Positions 45,314 to 52,953 of a DNA stretch of 64,000 bases are shown here, piece by piece; positions within the stretch are counted from its first letter, which is position 1; every line of letters starts with the position of its first letter. The position numbers and the translations under genes were made by a program. Source of the DNA: Marispirochaeta sp. (lineage in GTDB: Bacteria; Spirochaetota; Spirochaetia; JC444; Marispirochaetaceae); assembly GCF_963668165.1 (NCBI RefSeq), contig NZ_OY764212.1, forward strand, positions 124,001 through 188,000. Direction: 5' to 3'. The notes under the pieces were generated by a model. It had not been told where the DNA came from and did not search any database. It worked only from the letters and a program-made list of their open reading frames with translations.

Positions 45314-45459
45314 GTGTCCTGAACCGTGGGGATGAATCGGAATTAAAACTCCTGCCGGTAGAGATTTATCTGTTACATTGTGCAGTAACGCAGAATTTTT
45401 TCCAGATTCCCGGTAATTCTCGAATCCCTCGCATTGTTTATCCCCACGCTTGTGAACAC
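45314..45459. mobile_element. MITE-like element, copy 2
   Basis: Imperfect 21-bp terminal inverted repeats (45314-45334 and 45439-45459) related to those of copy 1 at 35187-35329; the shared outer and inner words are GTGT and GTGGGGAT. Length is 146 against 143 bases. Inner similarity to copy 1 in reverse is visible around TTTTCCAGATTCCCGG. The flanks read TA on both sides, which might be a target duplication. No gene inside. Confidence 0.68.
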
Positions 45460-45469
45460 TACATTACTG

Positions 45470-45940
45470 TTACTGCATATCTGCAGGAGCCTCGTCGAAA
45501 GAGGGGTTTCCCTTATTCGGCGTGTCGTCGGTCTGTATATTTGTGTTGAGAGTTGAATCCGCGGGGCGCCCTATCAGAATCCGGGGTTCTTCGGTTTGCT
45601 CCTTTTTTGTCTCCTGTGACTCTGACGGTTGCTGTGGCTGCGTGCGGAGCTCCGGTAGAGTCTCAAAAAGATCTTGTGCGATTCCCTGCGCTTCGGTGTG
45701 CGAACTGACTGTGCTTTTCTGACGTGTTCCAAGGGTAAAGGAAAAAAGTACAGCCATGCTGAAGTTCAGGACTAATAGTGCCGGTAATATTACCCGCAGC
45801 GAAAGACGGCGATGAGAAAGGAACCAGGTTTTTATGGTTTCCAGGGGCTGTGCAAAATGCGAGTGAACAGCAATGGCTATAACCGTTTCAACTATAAGCA
45901 GGGAAAGAGCAATTATTAATTGAATTATGGTAAAAATCAT
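45470..45940 (-). CDS. Membrane-anchored protein of unknown function
   Basis: 156 residues from an ATG with GAGGAGCTTAGT before it. Helix 1 (IFTIIQLIIALSLLIVETVIAI) and helix 2 (VILPALLVLNFSMAVLFSF) are followed by a polar Gln/Pro/Thr-rich tail of about 80 residues. It starts 2 bases after the lipoprotein gene. No named family recognised. Confidence 0.65.
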   Translation of the reverse strand: MIFTIIQLIIALSLLIVETVIAIAVHSHFAQPLETIKTWFLSHRRLSLRVILPALLVLNFSMAVLFSFTLGTRQKSTVSSHTEAQGIAQDLFETLPELRTQPQQPSESQETKKEQTEEPRILIGRPADSTLNTNIQTDDTPNKGNPSFDEAPADMQ

Positions 45941-45941
45941 A

Positions 45942-46919
45942 CTAAGCTCCTCGTTCGGGGTGTGTCTGCCGCAGACCCTCAAGTAATCTTCGGTGAAGAA
46001 GATGAATCATGGTGTCTATGAGGCCGGGTAATCCTTCCCAACCCGCATACCCGCTGAAAGTACCGTCCATGGATTCGTAGTAATAAAGTCCAAGTATTTC
46101 TCCCTGTTGGTTACGAAGAGGTACGCCGCTGATCAATCCCACCCTGTCCTCGAGGGCCGTGGATAAAAGATTATCACTGAATACAAGAGAATCTCCCAAC
46201 TGAAGGTTTTCGGCACGTGTTTCTACCCGTATTTCCTGTTTGTCTTCATCATAACCGATGTTCGCGGACGTCCCGGCTTCGGCTCGGGCAAACCCGGGCG
46301 GAAGAAGACCCGATTGCGGCATGTTGAAGCGAATCAGAGCAAGATTGCAGGTCTGCGCAACCGAACGGTACCGGGCATTGTACCAGTCGGCATCTCCCTC
46401 CATGCGGGCATATAATGAAGCTTTCGACAACACAGGGTTGGAAAAAGGATGGGCAACTGTAAGCACCCAGCCGTTTCCATCCAGAAGAACCCCTGCTATT
46501 TGAGGGGCCTTCTCTACGGCTGTTTCCGGAGCGTCGAACTTGATGAGAACTTTACGATTTCTGCCAATATCGGAGTTTTCCGTGTGCGGTTCCTGAACGG
46601 TGGCGTGCATAAGCGTTGCCGCCCCGGCATCAGAGAGCGCGCTGAATCCGAGGCGAAAGAGAGCATTCAGTACACGCAGTTCTGTCAGCGGAACTTCGCG
46701 ATACTCAAGCGGCAGGGGTACAACAGGATTCAGTGCTTCGTTGCAGGCAGCCAGGCTGTTCCACTGCAGCAGGTTCGTTTTGTATTCTTCCCGGGCTCTC
46801 TGCTGCATATCTGCTGTGTATATCGGTAAATGGCTGCAGGAGGCAGAAACTGTTATGACCAAAAGACCCAACAGCAATCTGCCGGCACTATTTATGTTTA
46901 TATTTTTCAAGCCCTTCAT
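45942..46919 (-). CDS. Lipoprotein with degenerate trypsin-like protease fold
   Basis: About 325 residues; the ATG at 46919 puts a good lipoprotein signal (RLLLGLLVITVSASC) at the start, another ATG at 46952 is possible. A trypsin-like order is seen: GWVLTVAHPFS with the catalytic His, NLALIRF where DLALxR with the Asp is expected, and ISGVPL where GxSGGP is expected. The Asp appears replaced by Asn, so it may be a binding pseudoprotease. Downstream it is coupled to the small membrane protein gene. Confidence 0.6.
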   Translation of the reverse strand: MKGLKNININSAGRLLLGLLVITVSASCSHLPIYTADMQQRAREEYKTNLLQWNSLAACNEALNPVVPLPLEYREVPLTELRVLNALFRLGFSALSDAGAATLMHATVQEPHTENSDIGRNRKVLIKFDAPETAVEKAPQIAGVLLDGNGWVLTVAHPFSNPVLSKASLYARMEGDADWYNARYRSVAQTCNLALIRFNMPQSGLLPPGFARAEAGTSANIGYDEDKQEIRVETRAENLQLGDSLVFSDNLLSTALEDRVGLISGVPLRNQQGEILGLYYYESMDGTFSGYAGWEGLPGLIDTMIHLLHRRLLEGLRQTHPERGA

Positions 46920-47024
46920 TCCCGGTGAATTTACCACCTGCCCGGTCAGCATTCAAGCTGATCGGGACAATTGTGTTCTAGTGAACTTGACTTTTCCCCT
47001 GTTTAGTGTAATCTTCTGAAATAG

Positions 47025-47115
47025 TCAAAGGGAGCTGTGAGTTACGGCTGAGAGGGAATGGTTTGATTCCGACCTTCTGACCTGATCCGGATAATACCGG
47101 CGAAGGAATTGACGG
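47025..47115 (+). ncRNA. TPP riboswitch (THI element)
   Basis: The conserved parts are all present in order: CTGAGAGGG, ACCTGATCCGGATAATACCGG, CGAAGGAATTGACGG. They follow the usual P1-P5 plan of the thiamine pyrophosphate aptamer. It is followed by an intrinsic terminator at 47144 and then the YkoF/thiXYZ operon, so TPP should stop transcription of thiamine-precursor uptake. Confidence 0.96.
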
Positions 47116-47143
47116 TTAGTCACTGTTAACCGCTGTTTGTCAC

Positions 47144-47184
47144 AGACTTCTTACGGTAATTTTTACCGTTGGAAGTCTTTTTTG
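47144..47184 (+). terminator. Riboswitch expression-platform terminator
   Basis: AGACTTC-TTACGGTAA pairs with TTACCGT-GGAAGTCT and is followed by a T-run (TTTTTTG). The stem lies 30 bases after the TPP aptamer. GGTTAGTCACTGTTAACC just upstream can offer the alternative pairing. Confidence 0.88.
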
Positions 47185-47222
47185 TTTGCCTCCCTTTGAT
47201 CACATTTTTCTGGGAGGTACCT

Positions 47223-47516
47223 ATGCCCGCAATGCATTTGAGTCTGCAAATACTGCCTCGAGTCCCCGAAGACCGTCTCTACCCAACAGTGGATAAAGTA
47301 ATTGACATGATCCGCGCGTCTGGTCTTCCGTTTATGGTCGGCCCAATGGAGACCACAATAGAAGGAGAGATGGACCAGCTCTTTGAACTGGTCAAGGAGG
47401 CCCATCGGATCTGCCTGGCGGAAGGGGCCAGCCGGATCGGCGCTGTTATTAAGACAGATATGAAACCCGCAGGCTTGAGCTTCGACGAGAAGATCGGCAA
47501 ATATCGTGATAAATAG
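47223..47516 (+). CDS. YkoF/MTH1187-like thiamine-binding protein
   Basis: 97 residues, start set by TGGGAGGTACCT before the ATG. It has the DUF77/Thiamine_BP pattern: LSLQILPRVPEDRLYPTVDK, the FMVGPMETTIEGEMDQL core with conserved Gly-Pro-Met-Glu-Thr, and IGAVIKTDMK. It is the first gene under the TPP riboswitch and overlaps the permease gene by 11 bases. It probably binds thiamine or its HMP moiety in the cytoplasm. Confidence 0.88.
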   Translation: MPAMHLSLQILPRVPEDRLYPTVDKVIDMIRASGLPFMVGPMETTIEGEMDQLFELVKEAHRICLAEGASRIGAVIKTDMKPAGLSFDEKIGKYRDK

Positions 47517-48276
47517 GATCAGGGCCCGGCTGCCGTCTTTTGCGGCCGGACTGCTTTTTGTTCTGCTGTGGGAGGCCCTCTGCAGGTTTCTGGAAATAGC
47601 GGAGTATATACTTCCCTCCCCCGGGGTAATCATCGTGGCGCTTTTCCGTCAGTTTGCGGTAATGCTGCCGCATATAGGAATCACCCTGTTTACAGCAATA
47701 AGCGGTTTTCTTCTCTCCCTGCTGGTGGCGGCCTTTTTCTCTCTTGTTATGGATCTGTTTCCTGTGCTGCGCCGGGCTTTGTACCCCTATATCGTGGTTT
47801 CACAGACTGTACCCATAATTTTTATCTATCCCCTGTTTCTGATCTGGTTCGGCTTCGGACTCACCGCCAAGGTTGTGGTGGTTGTGCTGGTCTGCTTTTT
47901 TCCGGTTGCGGTAAGCCTTATTGACGGGCTGCAGAATACCGATCCGGATCTTATCGATCTGTTCCGGGGCATGCGGGCGAGTCCTCTGCAGATATTCCTG
48001 CAGGTACGTCTTCCCGGTGCTTTGCCGAATCTCTTTTCCGGATTAAGAATCGCCGCGACGTACAGTGTCATGGGAGCTGTAATTGGTGAGTGGCTCGGCG
48101 CTCAGGCGGGAATGGGGGTTTACATGATGAGGTCCTACAAGACCTTTAACACTCCCCGGGTGTTCGCCGCAATTCTGGTGGTGGTCATTGTCAGTCTTAT
48201 GGTGGTTGCCGCCGTATCCCTGGCAGAGCGGTTTTTTCTCTCATGGAAGTATGCAAGTGTAAGGAGCAAATTATGA
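47506..48276 (+). CDS. thiX: ABC transporter permease for thiamine precursor (ThiX)
   Basis: 256 residues from a GTG overlapping the previous gene. Six hydrophobic segments and the binding-protein-dependent permease loop (VSLIDGLQNTDPDLIDLFRGM, then LPGALPNLFSGLRIAATYSVMGAVIGEW) place it with the TauC/SsuC/ThiX group. The substrate, hydroxymethylpyrimidine or a relative, is inferred from the riboswitch and the ThiY-like partner. Confidence 0.88.
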   Translation: MINRIRARLPSFAAGLLFVLLWEALCRFLEIAEYILPSPGVIIVALFRQFAVMLPHIGITLFTAISGFLLSLLVAAFFSLVMDLFPVLRRALYPYIVVSQTVPIIFIYPLFLIWFGFGLTAKVVVVVLVCFFPVAVSLIDGLQNTDPDLIDLFRGMRASPLQIFLQVRLPGALPNLFSGLRIAATYSVMGAVIGEWLGAQAGMGVYMMRSYKTFNTPRVFAAILVVVIVSLMVVAAVSLAERFFLSWKYASVRSKL

Positions 48277-49247
48277 AACGAGTACTTATATTTTTGTGTG
48301 TTGTTTTAGCTGTAACATCTTTTGCCGCCGGTGACAAAGAGGCCTCTTCGGGACTCACACCGATGACGGTCGTTCTGGACTGGACGATAAATACCAATCA
48401 TACTGGTCTTTATATAGCCCGGGATCTGGGCTTTTTTGAAGAGGAAGGGCTGGATGTCTCCATTGAGTTTCCGCCCGAGACCGGTGCCGCGGGGCTTGTC
48501 CTCTCCGGAAAGGCTGAATTTGCTGTCAGTTATCAGGAGGAGGTAACATACGCCAGAGCGGCGGGAAATGAGCTGACCGCGGTGGCGGCTCTCATTCAGC
48601 ATAATACCTCCGGCTTTGCCTCCCGCAGCAGCGAAGGAATCCGGCGTCCCAGGGATTTCGAAGGCAAAGTCTATGGTGGCTGGGGATCACCCATCGAAGA
48701 GGCCATGGTCAAGGCCCTGGTGGAGGGGGACGGCGGCGATTTTTCCAAAGTAAAGATCGTTCCCATCGGTTCCATGGACTTTTTTGCCGCCACCTCTGGG
48801 GACATCGATTTTGTCTGGATATTCCGGGGGTGGGACGGTATTGCCGCGGAACTGAAAGGTATCGACATTAACTACATTCCCCTGGGAACCGAACCGGTTC
48901 TGGATTACTATACTCCTGTTCTTATAGCCCGTGACGGACTGTTGCAGGAGGATCCCGATCTTGTGCGTTCCTTTATCGCAGGAGTGTCCAGGGGCTACCG
49001 TTATGCAATCGAGAATCCCGAAAAGGCTGCTGATATCCTGCTTGAGTCTGCACCGGAGCTGGATCGTGAGCTGGTGGCCGAAAGCCAGCGTTATCTGGCT
49101 GGTGAGTATCAGGCCGATGCTCCCCGCTGGGGAGAGATGAAGCTTGAAGTCTGGGAGCGCTACGCGGTCTGGCTAATGGAAAACGGACTGCTGGAGGGTG
49201 AATTTGACCCTGAGACGGCCTATACCAATGAATTCCTCCCCCGTTAA
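48273..49247 (+). CDS. thiY: NMT1/THI5-like substrate-binding protein (ThiY)
   Basis: 324 residues; ATG overlaps the thiX stop and has AAGGAGCAAATT before it. Signal peptide KRVLIFLCVVLAVTSFAAG. The mature protein has the NMT1 pattern of HMP-binding proteins: WTINTNHTGLYIARDLGFFEEEGL, SGKAEFAVSYQEEVTYARA, KVYGGWGSPIEEAMVKALV. It would bind N-formyl-4-amino-HMP or HMP in the periplasm. Confidence 0.88.
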   Translation: MKRVLIFLCVVLAVTSFAAGDKEASSGLTPMTVVLDWTINTNHTGLYIARDLGFFEEEGLDVSIEFPPETGAAGLVLSGKAEFAVSYQEEVTYARAAGNELTAVAALIQHNTSGFASRSSEGIRRPRDFEGKVYGGWGSPIEEAMVKALVEGDGGDFSKVKIVPIGSMDFFAATSGDIDFVWIFRGWDGIAAELKGIDINYIPLGTEPVLDYYTPVLIARDGLLQEDPDLVRSFIAGVSRGYRYAIENPEKAADILLESAPELDRELVAESQRYLAGEYQADAPRWGEMKLEVWERYAVWLMENGLLEGEFDPETAYTNEFLPR

Positions 49248-50019
49248 GAGCCGGGCCGCCCTGAGAACCGAATCCATCATTCGTCTTTCGGAGGTGGTTA
49301 AAGGCTTTGCCGGTCTTGATGTTATAGACGGGATCTCCCTCTTTCTTAACACGGGGGAGGTCCTGGCCCTTCTGGGGCCTTCCGGCTGCGGCAAGAGTAC
49401 CCTTATGCACCTGGTCGCCGGACTCGACCATCCTGATTCGGGAGAAATCATGATTGGGGGCGAACGGGTCAACGGTGAGACGGGCAGGGTAGGGTACATG
49501 CATCAGAAGGATCTGCTCCTTCCCTGGAAGCGGGTAATGGAAAACGTAACGATCCCTCTGCGTTTAAAAGGGCTGCCGAAAACGGAAGCCGAAAAAACTG
49601 CTTCCCCGCTTTTTGCTCCATTTGGCCTTGAAGGTTTTGAGCGTTATTATCCCTCCCAGCTCTCCGGCGGTATGCGACAGCGGGCGGCCCTGATGCGGAC
49701 CTATCTGTACCGTCGGGACATCATGCTTCTGGATGAGCCCTTCGGTGCCCTTGATGCCATTACCCGGGAACGTCTGCAGGACTGGCTTTCCGGGCTGATC
49801 TCCTCATTGAATACCACGGTTTTAATGGTTACCCACGATATAGACGAGGCGATCCTGATTGCCGACCGGGTTATGGTGATGAGCGAAAAGCCTTCCCGAA
49901 TTCTTGCGGAGGAGAAAATCCCCCTTCCCCGGCCGCGGAGCCGTAAAATGGTGATGGAGGATGATTTTCTGGCTGCGAAGCGCCGGATCTACGGCATTCT
50001 GCGTTCAGGCGGTATCTAG
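49228..50019 (+). CDS. thiZ: ABC transporter ATPase for thiamine precursor (ThiZ)
   Basis: 263 residues from the ATG 49228, which overlaps thiY by 20 bases; ribosome site is weak, and GTG 49198 is the alternative. Walker A GPSGCGKST, Q-loop MHQKDLLLPW, signature LSGGMRQRAAL, Walker B MLLDEPFGALD and the switch His in VTHD are all present. It belongs to the nitrate/taurine/thiamine precursor group. It ends convergently, overlapping the ParA-like gene by 4 bases. Confidence 0.88.
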   Translation: MNSSPVKSRAALRTESIIRLSEVVKGFAGLDVIDGISLFLNTGEVLALLGPSGCGKSTLMHLVAGLDHPDSGEIMIGGERVNGETGRVGYMHQKDLLLPWKRVMENVTIPLRLKGLPKTEAEKTASPLFAPFGLEGFERYYPSQLSGGMRQRAALMRTYLYRRDIMLLDEPFGALDAITRERLQDWLSGLISSLNTTVLMVTHDIDEAILIADRVMVMSEKPSRILAEEKIPLPRPRSRKMVMEDDFLAAKRRIYGILRSGGI

Positions 50020-51635
50020 GCGCTCTTCTGCTTTGACGGCAGAAGGGTCTCGCCCAGAAACTCCGCTCCCTGCTGAAAAGAGATAGCCGCGCTGCGGTAC
50101 TCGAATCCCACTATTACAGAGAGACCGGAATAAAGGGTATCGTGGATAAAGTTACTCAGAAGTTTCGCGTACAGATCACTTCTGACCTGTCTGCTGTCCG
50201 GATCCCGGAGCAGGAGACTGTGCAGTTCAAAGGCCTTGGTAACCGCTTCAATCTGCTTGCCAACCACCGGAAAAATGGTCTTAATCAGGCCGAAATAGCG
50301 GCGGTTATACTCTTCGCTGCGATGGATCAGGTTGGTTATCTGGCTGCGCCGGTCCCGTACCGGTTCTCCCCTGGATCCTTCTCTGAATGGTATAAAGTCG
50401 TTTAGCAGGCGCACAATGGTGGGGGACTGAAGAAGCTTGTACAGGGAAAAATAGAAGAGCAGCACTGCCGCGTTGGGCCTGAGGCTTTTGACATCTGCTG
50501 ACTGCTGGATGCTCCGTAAAAGGAGTCCGGTTTCCCGGTCGATGTTTTTATCCTGATCAATATGGATGCCCTTGGAGAAGAGTTTGGTTTCATCTTCCAG
50601 GGACTCAATCTTGGTTTCGAGCAGAGTCATTACCCGCCGCATATGGTTTAAGGGGCGGTCATCCCGCACAAGGCGGAATACTTCTCCGAGGGCGGCGCGC
50701 TCGCGTTCCGTAAAGTTTTCGGTTCCGTCTGCTGCCAGGTTAAAGGCGGAAGAGAGCAAGCCGGAAACATACTCTCCGAAACCGATCAGGAACTTTTCTT
50801 CCTTCTCCTGCCGGCTGCCGGCAAGATACAAGGCAAGCAGACGGCGAAGACCTTTGCTGAAGGGTGTTTTTTGTATCAGTATTTCCGTTCGCTCCTCTAC
50901 CAGCTGTCCAGTTACGCTGAGCAGGGAGCGGTGTATGTTCATGATTGCAGAAGGGGTCCCATGCAGAAGGTCCAGGGCCGGGTCTTCCGGAACAAAGGCT
51001 ATTCCCGGTATGGTGTCTTTTAGTTTCTCATCCAGATGCTCTTCCTCGGGCATGTTCCTGTTATAGGTTCCTATTACGTCACGCGACAACAGTCCGCCGC
51101 CTTTTGGACGGGAAAAACGGTTATGCCATATATACAGATTGATCTCTGGAACTCTGGCAAGTGCGGCCTTTATATATGCCCCGGCTGCCACATGGGCAGT
51201 AGGTTCAGGATTAGTCACGACAATCAGATTATCCATATAGGGCAGAAAGGCGAGGTTTTCGTCCTCATCCAGACCTGCTGGAAGGTCACATATCAGAAGA
51301 TCATAGGCGGAGGTCAGGGCTGCAGCGAAGGTGTCGAACAGCAGTTCCCGGATAAGCCGTGAATCGTCAGGGCGTGTTTTCTTTCCGGGAAACAGCAAGT
51401 CCAGATTCTGAAATACCGGGAGAATGAAGGTGTCCAGGGACCCTTCGGGATCAAGCTCCGCATCGCCGTACTCATCTTCTACATCGAGGAGGGTAGCAGC
51501 ATTTGACAAAGGGTCCAGGTCTACCAAGGCTGTAGCATACCCCTGCCTGGCGTAGTAGATGGCCAGATTGACTGCTGTGGTAGTTTTCCCGACTCCGCCC
51601 TTACCTGAGCCTACCGCCACTGAGCGTTTACGCAT
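50016..51635 (-). CDS. ParA/MinD-like ATPase with long unknown C-terminal region
   Basis: 539 residues; start at the ATG 51635 with GGGAGGGATGT before it. The N-terminal about 270 residues are a deviant-Walker ATPase: SGKGGVGKTTTAVNLA, VDLDPLSNAA and the DLPAGLDED B-motif. The remaining about 270 residues are mostly helical (FSKGLRRLLALYLAGS, PNAAVLLFYFSLYKLL) and match nothing I know. It is not beside a parB, minE or flhF gene. Partitioning, positioning or regulation of the neighbouring genes are all possible. Confidence 0.75.
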   Translation of the reverse strand: MRKRSVAVGSGKGGVGKTTTAVNLAIYYARQGYATALVDLDPLSNAATLLDVEDEYGDAELDPEGSLDTFILPVFQNLDLLFPGKKTRPDDSRLIRELLFDTFAAALTSAYDLLICDLPAGLDEDENLAFLPYMDNLIVVTNPEPTAHVAAGAYIKAALARVPEINLYIWHNRFSRPKGGGLLSRDVIGTYNRNMPEEEHLDEKLKDTIPGIAFVPEDPALDLLHGTPSAIMNIHRSLLSVTGQLVEERTEILIQKTPFSKGLRRLLALYLAGSRQEKEEKFLIGFGEYVSGLLSSAFNLAADGTENFTERERAALGEVFRLVRDDRPLNHMRRVMTLLETKIESLEDETKLFSKGIHIDQDKNIDRETGLLLRSIQQSADVKSLRPNAAVLLFYFSLYKLLQSPTIVRLLNDFIPFREGSRGEPVRDRRSQITNLIHRSEEYNRRYFGLIKTIFPVVGKQIEAVTKAFELHSLLLRDPDSRQVRSDLYAKLLSNFIHDTLYSGLSVIVGFEYRSAAISFQQGAEFLGETLLPSKQKSA

Positions 51636-51723
51636 ACATCCCTCCCATTGCTTGAAATCCCTGTTCTCTGATACCATACTATATATAATTATCGTACCAA
51701 ATTTGATCCATCAGGAGCCGATT

Positions 51724-52953
51724 TTGTCCCCATCCGGCCGTTGGTTTACTATTTTTCTCATTACTCTTGCCATTCTTGGCTGTTCAAAGGGTCGACATGA
51801 TGCAGACGGTACTTTACGGATCTATTCCAGACTCTGGACACCGTTAAGGGAACAGAGTTTTATCCGCGGTGAACTTGAACGCTTTTATTCCGAAAGCGGC
51901 ATAGAGGCGGAACTGATTCTTTATACGGATGGAGATATGGACCGAATGCTGGCAACGGGAGATCTGTCCGATGTTGATTTGGTTATTCCCTATGGAAACA
52001 GGCTCTCCTTATGGTCGGAGAAGGTTGATTTTGTAGACTTCCACGAATACCCTGATCTTTTCCAGGACCGTACCTTTCTGTTCGAACTGCTGCCCCCGGA
52101 AAAGCAGTCAGTCTGGAGGAATTTTCTCCCCATTGGCGCGGATGTGTATCTGGTAATTGTCTCTAAAAATGCTGAGTCCCTCAAGCCCGCCGGAATTGAA
52201 AATGCTGGTCTCACCTGGCCGGACCTGGCGGACTGGATACGGATAGTCTCCCGGGAGCAGGGCAGGGGGATGCTTGCCGTAACCGGGGTCCCCGACAAGA
52301 ATCTGGTCTATTTTCTGGCGGGGCCGGTTCTGTCCTATGGCGGAGGGTTTCCCGATCTTGCTTCCGGTGCCGCGGTTGACGCTCTGCGGATGCTGCAGGA
52401 TATGCGCCGGGGATTTCATCCCGCAGTTGAAAACTTCGATTCGGTTATAGACCCCCTTGTGGGGGGAAGCGCTTGGTTTGCCTTTGCTCACTGTGCCCAT
52501 GTGGGATTTGTACTGAAAGAGGCTCCGGGACGTTTCAATGTGTATACCGCTCCCTCCGGGCCTGCCGGGCAAGGGTCTGTGTCAGGCTTCAGCGCTATCG
52601 GAATCCCGGCCCGGACAGGAAACAGGCAAGATGCCCTGTCTCTTGTTGAGTATCTGACCCGTCCCGATGTTCAGATACGGATATCCAAAGGTGTCGGTGG
52701 ATTTATTCCCACAGTCCTGGAAGCGGGGGAGTTCCTTGGCAATGATGCCCTGGATACGGTAATTCGCTACGGTCTGGATGTCCTGCATGCCGGCAGAACC
52801 AGGGATATTCCTCATGAGTACGGCGAATGGGGGAATGTAAAGCATGTGTACGAAACTGTTTTTTATTCATTGATACTTTCCGACAATGAGATTTCAGCTG
52901 ATTCGCTGAGATGGGCCCAGACGGAACTTGAAAAGTTAAAGTTATCTCCATGA
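51724..52953 (+). CDS. Extracellular solute-binding lipoprotein (ABC type, Fe3+/sugar class)
   Basis: 409 residues from a TTG with AGGAG 6 bases before it; this places a good lipobox ILGC near residue 18, which a start further upstream would not. The mature part resembles periplasmic type II binding proteins (LRIYSRLWTPLREQSFIRG, DLVIPYGNRLSLWSEKVD, AVTGVPDKNLVYFLAGPVLSYGGG). No transporter genes are beside it. It overlaps the hybrid kinase gene by 4 bases, so it probably hands a ligand signal to that kinase. Confidence 0.75.
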   Translation: MSPSGRWFTIFLITLAILGCSKGRHDADGTLRIYSRLWTPLREQSFIRGELERFYSESGIEAELILYTDGDMDRMLATGDLSDVDLVIPYGNRLSLWSEKVDFVDFHEYPDLFQDRTFLFELLPPEKQSVWRNFLPIGADVYLVIVSKNAESLKPAGIENAGLTWPDLADWIRIVSREQGRGMLAVTGVPDKNLVYFLAGPVLSYGGGFPDLASGAAVDALRMLQDMRRGFHPAVENFDSVIDPLVGGSAWFAFAHCAHVGFVLKEAPGRFNVYTAPSGPAGQGSVSGFSAIGIPARTGNRQDALSLVEYLTRPDVQIRISKGVGGFIPTVLEAGEFLGNDALDTVIRYGLDVLHAGRTRDIPHEYGEWGNVKHVYETVFYSLILSDNEISADSLRWAQTELEKLKLSP

